In this document: piece after piece, positions 1 to 6,227 of the stretch | Numbering within the stretch: the first letter of the stretch is position 1 | Layout of the letters: every line of letters begins with the position of its first letter | DNA from: a bacterium | GTDB taxonomy: Bacteria > Krumholzibacteriota > Krumholzibacteria > LZORAL124-64-63 | Direction of reading: 5' to 3' | DNA length: 8,331 nucleotides | Assembly: GCA_016873405.1 (NCBI GenBank) | Contig: VGXH01000065.1 | Span: 1-8,331 of the forward strand | Program-made: the position numbers and the translations under genes | The notes under the pieces: generated by a model | Database searches by the model: none | Seen by the model: only the letters and a program-made list of their open reading frames with translations | Told to the model about the DNA's origin: nothing

Positions 1-1296
1 ACGGTGGAGGCCGCCGCCCGCCTGCGCGACTTCGCGCCGCTGCACGCGCGCGGCCGCCGCGCCGCCGCCGCGCTGGCGGGGCTGGGCGAGCCGTTCGGCC
101 CCGACGACGCCCCGCGCTCGCCGGCCGACCTGCGCCTGCCGCTGGTCGCCGGCGACAGCCTGGCGACCATCGTCTACACCTCCGGCACCACCGGCTTCTC
201 CAAGGGTGTCATGCTCACCCACAAGGCGCTGATGGTGAACGTGCGTTTCTTCCTGGACCAGGTGACCCTCGCGCCGGGCGACAACATCGTCTCGTTCCTG
301 CCGCTGGCCCACGCCTTCGGCTGCGCCTTCGACTTCCTGGCGCCGTTCTTCGCCGGCTGCCACGTCACGTTCGTCGAGAAGATCCCCACGCCCAAGGTGC
401 TCCTGGCGGCGTTCGCCGAGCTGAAGCCGGTCGTGGTGATGTCGGTGCCGCTGATCATCGAGAAGATCCACCGCAACCGCGTCAAGCCCCAACTGGAATC
501 GCCCAACGTCCAATTGATGTTGAAGGTGCCGGGCCTGCGCGCCTTCGTGCAGAGGAAGATCCGCGACTCCCTCTACGAGGCCTTCGGCGGCCGCTATCGC
601 GAACTGGTCGTGGGCGGCGCGGCGCTGAACCGCGAGGTCGAGCAGTTCTTCCGCGCGGTCGGCTTCAACCTGACCTGCGGCTACGGCATGACCGAGTGCG
701 GGCCGCTGATCAGCTACTCGGTGTCCAGGGAACGCCCGCCGGTCGGGAGCGTCGGGCGCGTGATCCCCTACCTCGAGTGCCGCATCGCCGGGGCAGCGAA
801 GCCGGGCGACATCGGCGAGGTCCTGGTCCGCGGCGAGAACCGCATGCTGGGCTACTACCGGGACGAGGAAGCCACCGCGGCGGCCATCGACCCGGACGGC
901 TGGCTCCACACCGGCGACCTGGGCCGCTTCGACGCCGACGGCTTCCTCTACTTGACGGGGCGCTCGAAGAACATGATCCTGACGGCGTCGGGGCAGAACA
1001 TCTACCCCGAGGAGATCGAGAGCCAGCTGAACAACATGCCCTGCGTCGAGGAGTCGCTGGTCATCGAGCGCGACGGCAAGCTCCTGGCCCTGGTCTACCC
1101 CGATCTGGAGTCGGTCGACCGCGCCTGCCTCAAGGGCGGCCAGGTCGAGGTGCGCATGGAGGCCAACCGGCAGGAGCTGAACCAGCGCCTGCCCGGCTAC
1201 GCCCAGATCGCCCGGCTGAAGGTCCTGTACGAGGAGTTCGAGAAGACCCCCACGAAGAAGATCAAGCGGCGCCTGTACGAAGCGTTCGCCGGTTGA
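1..1296 (+). CDS. Long-chain acyl-CoA synthetase-like AMP-forming ligase, 5' end cut by window
   Basis: This is the C-terminal 430 or so residues of an ANL-superfamily adenylating enzyme. Such enzymes activate a carboxylic acid, here probably a fatty acid, with ATP to an acyl-adenylate and then form the CoA thioester. Counting from the GTG at position 4, the visible motifs are the phosphate loop TSGTTGFSKG (residues 59-68), GYGMTE (226-231), GWLHTGD (299-305), GRSKNMI (319-325) and the C-terminal catalytic-lysine segment KTPTKKIKR (414-422). In that last segment K419 sits at the invariant Lys position and the usual preceding Gly is Lys, as in some FadD-like enzymes. The reading frame is open to base 1 and family members run about 550-600 residues, so the true start lies upstream. 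FadD-like substrate preference is inferred from overall resemblance. Pimeloyl, aryl or other acyl substrates are not excluded. It is probably cotranscribed with the STAS gene 41 nt downstream. Confidence 0.9.
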   Translation, partial: TVEAAARLRDFAPLHARGRRAAAALAGLGEPFGPDDAPRSPADLRLPLVAGDSLATIVYTSGTTGFSKGVMLTHKALMVNVRFFLDQVTLAPGDNIVSFLPLAHAFGCAFDFLAPFFAGCHVTFVEKIPTPKVLLAAFAELKPVVVMSVPLIIEKIHRNRVKPQLESPNVQLMLKVPGLRAFVQRKIRDSLYEAFGGRYRELVVGGAALNREVEQFFRAVGFNLTCGYGMTECGPLISYSVSRERPPVGSVGRVIPYLECRIAGAAKPGDIGEVLVRGENRMLGYYRDEEATAAAIDPDGWLHTGDLGRFDADGFLYLTGRSKNMILTASGQNIYPEEIESQLNNMPCVEESLVIERDGKLLALVYPDLESVDRACLKGGQVEVRMEANRQELNQRLPGYAQIARLKVLYEEFEKTPTKKIKRRLYEAFAG

Positions 1297-1304
1297 AGGC
1301 CAGG

Positions 1305-1322
1305 GCCGGGCGGCAGCCCGGC
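1305..1322 (+). other. Intercistronic hairpin before the STAS gene
   Basis: A perfect inverted repeat (GCCGGGC, loop GGCA, GCCCGGC) gives a 7-bp GC-only stem with a 4-nt loop in the 41-nt gap between the ligase and STAS genes. It ends 4 nt before the Shine-Dalgarno sequence AAGGAG at 1327-1332. No T-tract follows, so it is not a canonical intrinsic terminator. It could act as an mRNA processing or stability element, or it may be a by-product of high GC. Confidence 0.4.
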
Positions 1323-1337
1323 GGGCAAGGAGCGACG

Positions 1338-1676
1338 ATGAAGGTCAAGCGAATCCCCCACGCCGACGTCATGGTGCTCGAGGTGTCGGGCAAGATCATG
1401 GGCGGCCCCGATTTCGACATGTTCAAGGGCGAGGTCAAGGAGCTGCTGGATGCCGGCTGCAGGAAGGTCGTGCTGGACCTGGGCGAGGTGCCCTGGATCA
1501 ACTCGACGGGCCTGGGCATCCTGATCACGGCGCACCACTCCATCAAGGCCGCCGCCGGCATCATGAAGGTGTGCAACGTGAAGGAACGCGTGCTGAGCAT
1601 CTTCTACGTCTCGCAGCTCGAGCGCGTCTTCGAGGTGCACCCGGACCGCGAGACGGCGGTCGCCAGCTTCCAGTGA
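1338..1676 (+). CDS. Single-domain STAS protein, anti-sigma factor antagonist type
   Basis: This 112-residue protein is the length of a lone STAS domain, as in SpoIIAA and RsbV. Those proteins bind a serine kinase anti-sigma factor and free the sigma factor, and are switched off by phosphorylation. The strand-helix pattern fits: VMVLEVSGKI (11-20), KVVLDL (43-48), then the signature INSTGLGIL (54-62) with S56/T57 at the phosphoacceptor site. The Asp that usually precedes the acceptor in DSSGLG or DSTGLG is Asn55 here. The start is supported by AAGGAG at 1327-1332 with 5-nt spacing. The stop overlaps the next start. No HPK-like kinase, phosphatase or sigma factor gene is in view, so the partner is unknown. 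It may serve a general partner-switching pathway or a non-sigma role, for example membrane lipid transport STAS subunits (MlaB-like). Cytoplasmic location is inferred from the absence of a signal or TM segment. Confidence 0.88.
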   Translation: MKVKRIPHADVMVLEVSGKIMGGPDFDMFKGEVKELLDAGCRKVVLDLGEVPWINSTGLGILITAHHSIKAAAGIMKVCNVKERVLSIFYVSQLERVFEVHPDRETAVASFQ

Positions 1677-2938
1677 GCGACGGCGGCGGTTTCGCCGCCG
1701 GTTCGCCACCCCCTTCGGCCCAGGCGCGCGGGCCGGCTTTCCTGCGCGACCTGGGCCCGAACGTCCTTGTGCTGGGCGCGGTCAGCCTGCTGACCGACAT
1801 CGCCAGCGAGATGATCTACCCCCTGCTGCCGCTGTTCCTGACGACGGTGCTCGGCGCCGGCCCGGCCGCCCTGGGCGCCGTCGAGGGCCTGGCCGAATCA
1901 ACCGCCGCCCTGGTCAAGCTCGCGGCCGGCCGGCACAGCGACCGCGTGCGCCGGCGCAAGCCGCTCATCGTCGTCGGCTACGGGCTGGCGGCCGTGGCGC
2001 GACCGCTGGTCGCGGTCGCCACCTCGGCCGGCCTGGTCGCGGCCATCCGCTTCACCGACCGCGTGGGCAAGGGCCTGCGCGGGGCGCCGCGCGACGCGCT
2101 GATCACCGACTCGGTGCCGCCTTCCCTGCGCGGCCGCGCCTTCGGGCTGCAGCGATCGCTGGACCACGCGGGGGCGCTGGTCGGGCCGCTGGTGGCGGCG
2201 GGGCTGCTGGCGGGATTCGGCCTGTCGCTGCGGTGGGTGTTTGCGTTGGCGGTGGTGCCGGGGGTGTTGGGGGTGTTGCTGGTGGTGTGGAGGGTGAGGG
2301 AGGCCGGCTGCGTGCAACAGGAAGAGCCGGACTTCGCGCGCCGCGGAGGCGGCGCACTGGGCGCACTGGGCCCCCTCCCCCACGGCCCGCTGCGCCGCTA
2401 CCTGATGGTGCTGCTGCTGTTCACGCTCGGCAACTCCAGCGACGCGTTCCTGCTGCTGCGCGCGTCCGACCTGGGCCTGCCGGCGGCACAACTGCCCCTT
2501 CTGTGGGCGTTCTTCCACCTGGTCAAGACCGCCGGCGCGCTGCCGGCCGGCGCGCTGTCGGACCGGCTGGATCGCCGCCGCCTCATCATCGCCGGCTGGG
2601 CCGTGTACGCGCTGGTCTACCTGGGCTTCGCGCGCGCCACCGCCGCCTGGCACGCCTGGGCGCTGTTCGCGGCCTACGGCCTCTACTACGCGCTGACCGA
2701 GGGCGCCGAGAAGGCGCTGCTGGCCGACCTGGCGCCTCGGGAAGCGCGCGGCACCGCCTTCGGCTGGCACGCCTTCAGCCTCGGCGTGGGCGCGCTGCCG
2801 GCCAGCCTCATCTTCGGCGCGCTGTGGCAGGGCGCGGGCCCGGTCGCCGCGTTCGGGCTGGGCGCCGCGCTGGCGGGCGCCTCGTCGCTGCTGCTGTGGC
2901 GGCTGGTGCCGGCGCCGCGGGTGGCCGCTGGCGGCTAG
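1673..2938 (+). CDS. Major facilitator superfamily (MFS) transporter, 12 TM
   Basis: This 421-residue inner-membrane permease has the usual MFS length and two six-helix halves. The loop 2-3 signature GRHSDRVRR (86-94) and its counterpart in the second half, GALSDRLDRR (293-302), mark the two repeats. The segment RFTDRVGKGLRGAPRDA (126-142) after TM4 is typical of one branch of MFS_1 proteins of unknown substrate. The charged, Gly-rich stretch at about 205-240 is the central cytoplasmic loop. I chose GTG at 1673, giving a 4-bp GTGA overlap with the STAS stop and hence likely translational coupling. A farther in-frame GTG at 1571 would bury about 100 bp inside the STAS gene and encode an Arg-rich, non-membrane extension. 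Codons 187-210 are almost all G-ending and include rare TTG and AGG, unlike the rest of the gene. Substrate, and import versus drug efflux, cannot be told. Confidence 0.88.
   Translation: MSDGGGFAAGSPPPSAQARGPAFLRDLGPNVLVLGAVSLLTDIASEMIYPLLPLFLTTVLGAGPAALGAVEGLAESTAALVKLAAGRHSDRVRRRKPLIVVGYGLAAVARPLVAVATSAGLVAAIRFTDRVGKGLRGAPRDALITDSVPPSLRGRAFGLQRSLDHAGALVGPLVAAGLLAGFGLSLRWVFALAVVPGVLGVLLVVWRVREAGCVQQEEPDFARRGGGALGALGPLPHGPLRRYLMVLLLFTLGNSSDAFLLLRASDLGLPAAQLPLLWAFFHLVKTAGALPAGALSDRLDRRRLIIAGWAVYALVYLGFARATAAWHAWALFAAYGLYYALTEGAEKALLADLAPREARGTAFGWHAFSLGVGALPASLIFGALWQGAGPVAAFGLGAALAGASSLLLWRLVPAPRVAAGG
1681..1700 (+). other. Hairpin just inside the MFS reading frame
   Basis: CGGCGGCG, loop GTTT, CGCCGCCG forms a perfect 8-bp stem. 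It starts 5 nt after the GTG start codon of the MFS gene and 4 nt after the STAS stop. It would lie in the initiation region of the transporter mRNA and would be melted by ribosomes arriving from the STAS gene, which would reinforce coupling. There is no T-tract, so a terminator role is unlikely. The function is inferred; only the inverted repeat is directly visible. Confidence 0.4.
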
Positions 2939-2965
2939 GCGCGATCGGTTCTATCCGTGGGGACC

Positions 2966-3643
2966 ATGAAGAACCAAACTTGCCTTTCCGGCTCGCCGCT
3001 CCTGATCGCGCTGGTCATCCTGGCCCTGCCGGCCCTGGCGGCTTGTGGCGGGGGCGGCCAGGACGGCCACGCCTCATCGCAGACGGCTTCGCAGAAGGTG
3101 CAGCCCGCGCCCTCCTCGACGCCGGCCAAGGCCGCTGCCGCCGTGCAACCGGGCACCGGCCAGGCCGTGCTCGCGGGCGTGGCCTACGCGCCGCCCGCCG
3201 CGTGGCAGGACCTGGGCCCCAGCAACATGCGCGTGGCCCAGTACCGCCTGCCCGCGGTCGACGGCGACGGCGCGCCCGCCGAGGTGAACGTCTTCTACTT
3301 CGGCCCCGCCTCCGGCGGCGGCGTGGACGCGAACCTGCAGCGGTGGATCGGCCAGATGGTGCTGCCGGGAGGCGGCGACCCCGCCTCGGCCGCGCATCGC
3401 TCGACCTTCACCGCCGACGGCATGGCCGGCCACATCGTCACCCTGGAAGGCACCTACAAGTCCGGCGGCGGACCGATGATGGGCGGCGAGACGAAGCTGC
3501 TCGAGGGCTACCGCCTGGTCGGCGTCGTGCTCGAGGGCCCCGAGGGCAGCCTGTTCTTCAAGCTGACCGGGCCGGTGGCGACGGCCAAGGCGATGGAAGC
3601 GCAGCTGATGCCGATGATGCGGGGGGCGAAGAAGGCGGGGTAG
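2966..3643 (+). CDS. Putative lipoprotein of unrecognised function
   Basis: The 225-residue product starts with a short polar N-terminus, a hydrophobic stretch (residues 11-25) and a lipobox LAAC with the lipidated Cys at 27. A Gly/Ser/Ala/Pro-rich linker follows to about residue 65, as expected for a membrane-anchored periplasmic lipoprotein. The globular part (about 68-215) has alternating strands and recognisable stretches such as EVNVFYFG, DANLQRWIGQ and GPEGSLFFKLTGP. These resemble conserved hypothetical proteins of various Gram-negative groups that I cannot name with certainty. The motif reading 'effect of gene product on growth' cannot be inferred. ATG at 2966 is preferred over the in-frame GTG at 2957 because the G-rich stretch GGGGA at 2959-2963 can serve as a ribosome site only for the ATG; its spacing is short, so the choice is tentative. 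It lies 27 nt after the MFS gene, probably in the same operon. Confidence 0.75.
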   Translation: MKNQTCLSGSPLLIALVILALPALAACGGGGQDGHASSQTASQKVQPAPSSTPAKAAAAVQPGTGQAVLAGVAYAPPAAWQDLGPSNMRVAQYRLPAVDGDGAPAEVNVFYFGPASGGGVDANLQRWIGQMVLPGGGDPASAAHRSTFTADGMAGHIVTLEGTYKSGGGPMMGGETKLLEGYRLVGVVLEGPEGSLFFKLTGPVATAKAMEAQLMPMMRGAKKAG

Positions 3644-3650
3644 CCTCGCC
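3634..3650 (+). terminator. Weak hairpin at the lipoprotein stop codon
   Basis: GGCGGGG and CCTCGCC can pair (seven pairs, one of them G-T) with the TAG stop codon of the lipoprotein gene as the 3-nt loop. It lies at the end of the plus-strand operon, where a terminator is expected. No T-run follows, so this is at best an atypical terminator; Rho-dependent ending is equally possible. Confidence 0.2.
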
Positions 3651-3822
3651 CCTGATGAGATGAGTTCGGCCGCGCCTGCCGTCCGTGTGCGGATGGCGAG
3701 TCGGAGGCGCCCCGACGTTCCAAGGCTACCGTGCTGGCGGATGCACGATCTGAATGGCTGTTATCGTTCTCAATCAGCCCGCCTCACAGCACCACTTTCT
3801 GCTCATCATCGTGCTTTTTCCC

Positions 3823-3851
3823 TTGCAGTCGGCCGCGCGATTCGCTATCTT
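3823..3851 (+). promoter_or_regulatory. Candidate sigma70-type promoter of the HNH gene
   Basis: In an AT-richer part of the 255-bp spacer, TTGCAG (3823-3828) and TATCTT (3846-3851) are separated by exactly 17 bp. They match the -35 and -10 consensus at 3 of 6 and 4 of 6 positions. A transcript would start near 3858, giving a leader of about 40 nt that contains the ribosome site at 3883-3889. The rest of the spacer (3651-3822) shows no other recognisable feature. Confidence 0.4.
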
Positions 3852-3882
3852 TTCGCCGTCGCCATCGCGCACCCCTCCTCCC

Positions 3883-3889
3883 GGAAAGG
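3883..3889 (+). promoter_or_regulatory. Ribosome binding site fixing the HNH gene start
   Basis: GGAAAGG lies 9 nt before the ATG at 3899. It supports that ATG over the in-frame GTG at 3731, whose extension would read through the promoter-like region and encode a low-complexity Ser/Phe-rich segment. Confidence 0.6.
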
Positions 3890-3898
3890 CGCGCCGCC

Positions 3899-4993
3899 AT
3901 GGCCGCCATCACCCTGCCCGCCTTCACCCCGGACCGCCCCGCCGCCGAGGTCGACGCCGCCCTGCGCCAGGCCCTCCACGTCTGCGACCGCGCCCGCGAG
4001 TGCGCCGTGCTCTGGTTCGCCGAGGTGCAGCGGCGCGCGCTGTACCGCGCGCTCGGCCACGCCTCGCTGCAGCTCTACGCCACGCAGGCGCTCGGCTTCA
4101 CGGACAACCGCTACTGGCAGTTCAAGCGGCTGGCCGATGACCTCGACCGGTTGCCGGCGCTGAAGTCCGCGGTTGCATGCGGCGATGTCGGCTGGACCAA
4201 GGCCCAGCAGGTGGCGCGCGTGGCGACGCCCGCCACGCAGGCGGCGTGGGTGGACCGCGCGAAGGCGGTCGGAAGGCGGGAACTGGAGCGAGAAGTGAGG
4301 GCGGCCAGGGCGACGCCGCCGGCGGCGCATCAGGACGCAGCGCGGGGCGCGCCACCGCAACTTGCCCTTGCGCCGGCGCAAGAGCCCGCGCCCGCTGCCG
4401 CCCCGCTGCCCGGCTCGCTCACCCTGCGCGGCGATGCCCTGCAACTGGCCCGCTTCGAAGCGCTGGTCGAGAAGGCGCGCAAGCTGCGGGCGGTGGCGGC
4501 GGGCGTGGATCGCCTGGAGGTCGTGCTCGCGGGGCTCGAGGCGTTGGTCGAGGCGGCTGCCCGCGAGGGCGATGCGGACGCGAACTCCCCCCGCGCAGCG
4601 GAACCACGCTATCAGATCATCGTCCACCAGTGCCCCGACTGCGCCGCGGCCACCGTGACCACCGCCACGGGCGAACGCCGACTTGCGCCGGCGCAAGTTG
4701 CGGCGGTGGCCTGCGACGCCAGGGTTCGCGCGGCGGAGGGGCCGAACCGCGCCACGATCGCGCCCGCGGTGCGCGCGCGCGTGCTCGCGCGCGATCGCCA
4801 TCGGTGCGCGACGCCGGGCTGCGGCTCGGCGCGGTTCCTGGAGGTGCATCACGTGGTGCCGCGCAGCCGCGGCGGGACGAACGAGGCGGCGAACCTGGTC
4901 ACGCTGTGCAGTCGGTGTCATGGGTTCGTGCATGAGCGGGAGGCGCAAGTTGGCGGCACGACCGACACACATGAGCAGCGGGACGGGCGCTAA
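3899..4993 (+). CDS. HNH endonuclease-like protein with DUF222/13E12-like N-terminal region
   Basis: The protein has 364 residues. The first 135 or so are helical and charged (for example LYATQALGF at 60-68 and VGWTKAQQVARVA at 97-109), resembling the N-terminal regions of DUF222-type HNH proteins. An Ala/Pro-rich linker spans about 136-170. A helical segment follows (175-225), then a CPDC pair (245-248). The C-terminus is an HNH nuclease fold: zinc-type cysteines C303, C308, C337 and C340, the HH pair 317-318, the GG-N element (325-332) and H341/H345. The catalytic set looks intact, so DNA cleavage or nicking is plausible; the target is unknown. Such genes are often multicopy and poorly characterised. 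Two perfect palindromes sit inside it, both read as LAPAQ (157-161 and 262-266). The stop codon overlaps that of the convergent beta-helix gene. Its own promoter seems to lie at 3823-3851. Confidence 0.85.
   Translation: MAAITLPAFTPDRPAAEVDAALRQALHVCDRARECAVLWFAEVQRRALYRALGHASLQLYATQALGFTDNRYWQFKRLADDLDRLPALKSAVACGDVGWTKAQQVARVATPATQAAWVDRAKAVGRRELEREVRAARATPPAAHQDAARGAPPQLALAPAQEPAPAAAPLPGSLTLRGDALQLARFEALVEKARKLRAVAAGVDRLEVVLAGLEALVEAAAREGDADANSPRAAEPRYQIIVHQCPDCAAATVTTATGERRLAPAQVAAVACDARVRAAEGPNRATIAPAVRARVLARDRHRCATPGCGSARFLEVHHVVPRSRGGTNEAANLVTLCSRCHGFVHEREAQVGGTTDTHEQRDGR
4358..4382 (+). repeat. Palindromic repeat unit 1 (within HNH gene)
   Basis: A perfect 16-bp palindrome, CTTGCGCCGGCGCAAG, occupies 4367-4382, with the shared 14-bp core TTGCGCCGGCGCAA at 4368-4381. 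Directly before it, CAACTTGCC (4358-4366) repeats the left arm. The unit is read in frame as Q-L-A-L-A-P-A-Q and uses CAA and CTT codons that are otherwise rare in this gene. It can form an 8-bp cruciform arm or mRNA hairpin. Confidence 0.7.
4681..4700 (+). repeat. Palindromic repeat unit 2 (within HNH gene)
   Basis: An 18-bp perfect palindrome, ACTTGCGCCGGCGCAAGT, spans 4681-4698, followed by TG so that the right arm reads GCGCAAGTTG. The 14-bp core at 4683-4696 is identical to the units at 4368-4381 and 6229-6242. It is read in the same frame as unit 1 (L-A-P-A-Q, residues 262-266) with identical codons. Confidence 0.7.
4942..4956 (+). repeat. Half-unit of the palindromic repeat near the HNH stop
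   Basis: GGCGCAAGTTGGCGG contains the right arm GGCGCAAGTTG of unit 2 without its left partner. It is again read as A-Q-V in the same phase, using CAA and GTT codons. It lies after the last HNH-motif histidine, in the dispensable-looking C-terminal tail. It may be a degenerate or incomplete copy. Confidence 0.4.
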
Positions 4994-6174
4994 CGGAACA
5001 GCGACTTGACGCTGCCCAGGTTCCGCTTCGTCGTAGGGATCGGCTCGCCGACGTACGGTCGCCAGTCGATGATATAGCCGGCTTCGGGATCGTCATGCGC
5101 GTCCCAGATCCAGGCCTGGATGCTGTCAGGGTCTGTGGTACCCCAGGAATTGTTGGTGAGGTCGTAGTGCACAAGTGATTTCGCCGCACCTCTCGGCTCG
5201 TGGCCATTTGAAACCACATATCGCGGCCCCTTGGCAAGGTGACAATCATTCATGACCCCCTGCCCGAATTCCGTGATCCACAACGAAATGTAGCTGACAT
5301 CGGTGATGATCGTGCGACGCACAGTCCAATCCGAACTGAGCCGAAGAGCCAAGCGCTGTCCTGAAAGCGTACAGTCTTCAACCGTGAGATTACAGCCGCT
5401 CCCGGAATAGATCCCGGTAGACATGTTTTCAAATCGGCATCGCCTTATGCTCGCAGTTGTCCCCGACGAGACCCCGAGTCCGCCCATACCTCCGACAAAG
5501 CGGCAGTCTTCAAACAATCCATCGCGAACACCAGCAACACTGATCGAACTCTGCGCCCACGTCCCGTCCGGCACATGCGAAAAGGTGCAGTTGCTCACGC
5601 GAAGTCGTTCATGATCCCATCCCACAAGGTGCACACCGTTTCGCTTCACGCGCTCGAACTCGACACTAGCGATCAGTAGCGAGCCGCCAGAATCTCCCAC
5701 AGAATAGCGATTGCCGCTAAAGGCACAGTTGCGGATCTCCACTACCGCGATGTCATCGTCGTTGATGGCATAAGCCATGTTTTCAAAGCGGATACCCTCA
5801 ACCACCAACCGGCGAGTTCCCCAGTACGTAGCCGTCTGAACGCCCCGATGCCAACCCTGACTCAGATCCCAATCCGCCTCTTGGCCAATGATCGTCGCTT
5901 GCGGGCCGGCGCCGATCAGGGTCAGGTCCTCCACCGTGACCAACACCCGGACCAGCTCCGTCCAGCCCGGCACCTGCACGATCGTGCCCTCGTTGAAGCG
6001 GCCGGGTCCGATCAGAATCGTGTCGCCGGACGCGCAGGCATTCACGGCATCCTGGATGATCGCGAAGTCGCCGGTGCCGTCACGACGGACTGTCAGGGTG
6101 GCGGCGGTGGACGGGGCTGCGTTTGCGAACGAGAGCAGTGCCCAAACGACGAACATCGACGGGCCGGGCTTCAT
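4990..6174 (-). CDS. Secreted right-handed parallel beta-helix protein
   Basis: The 394-residue product begins with a signal peptide: Lys2, a hydrophobic core at about 7-16, and Ala-rich cleavage options around 18-25. The mature protein opens with TLTVRRDGTGDFAIIQDAVN (26-45) and a GDTILIGPG turn, the standard entry of pectate-lyase or pectinesterase-like beta-helices. Successive coils carry a Cys-x-Phe/Leu ladder at C150, C196, C224, C246, C268 and C310, with spacings near 22 or its multiples, which is the usual coil length. A C-terminal WG..D...I..WIWD..DDPEAG segment closes the fold, as in many such exported proteins. I see no lyase catalytic signature, so binding or surface function versus polysaccharide cleavage is open. 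ATG at 6174 fits GAAGGG at 6184-6189 with 9-nt spacing; the ATG at 6183 abuts that site. GC is about 57% from 5877 downward (residues past 100) but about 68% in the 5' part. Confidence 0.82.
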   Translation of the reverse strand: MKPGPSMFVVWALLSFANAAPSTAATLTVRRDGTGDFAIIQDAVNACASGDTILIGPGRFNEGTIVQVPGWTELVRVLVTVEDLTLIGAGPQATIIGQEADWDLSQGWHRGVQTATYWGTRRLVVEGIRFENMAYAINDDDIAVVEIRNCAFSGNRYSVGDSGGSLLIASVEFERVKRNGVHLVGWDHERLRVSNCTFSHVPDGTWAQSSISVAGVRDGLFEDCRFVGGMGGLGVSSGTTASIRRCRFENMSTGIYSGSGCNLTVEDCTLSGQRLALRLSSDWTVRRTIITDVSYISLWITEFGQGVMNDCHLAKGPRYVVSNGHEPRGAAKSLVHYDLTNNSWGTTDPDSIQAWIWDAHDDPEAGYIIDWRPYVGEPIPTTKRNLGSVKSLFR

Positions 6175-6183
6175 GGCTGGCAT

Positions 6184-6189
6184 CCCTTC
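6184..6189 (-). promoter_or_regulatory. Ribosome binding site deciding the beta-helix start
   Basis: On the minus strand GAAGGG precedes two in-frame ATGs. One begins at 6183, directly abutting it, which is too close. The other begins at 6174, 9 nt away, which is a normal distance and gives the signal peptide a Met-Lys start. Confidence 0.5.
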
Positions 6190-6227
6190 GTGATGCGGGA
6201 CCGGGTGCATCAGGCATGGTACCACCA

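Noticed and set aside
1571..1672. Longer MFS protein starting at GTG 1571
   Set aside because: The extension lies inside the STAS gene and is Arg-rich; the GTGA overlap start gives a normal MFS N-terminus.
2233..3663. 476-codon plus-strand frame across the MFS-lipoprotein junction
   Set aside because: Arg/Gly/Ala-rich out-of-frame translation of two genes with clear membrane and lipobox features.
3731..3898. Longer HNH protein starting at GTG 3731
   Set aside because: It would translate through the candidate promoter, and a good ribosome site (3883-3889) precedes ATG 3899.
4755..4797. Long GC inverted repeat in the HNH gene (CGATCGCGC and GCGCGATCG, 25-nt loop, with a nested CG-repeat stem)
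   Set aside because: It coincides with the Arg/Ala-coding, CG-alternating stretch before the HNH motif, where such pairing arises easily. It shares no sequence with the palindromic repeat.
3845..4972. 375-codon minus-strand frame opposite the HNH gene
   Set aside because: Arg/His/Ala-rich shadow translation; the plus strand carries the intact HNH motif, a ribosome site and a promoter-like region.
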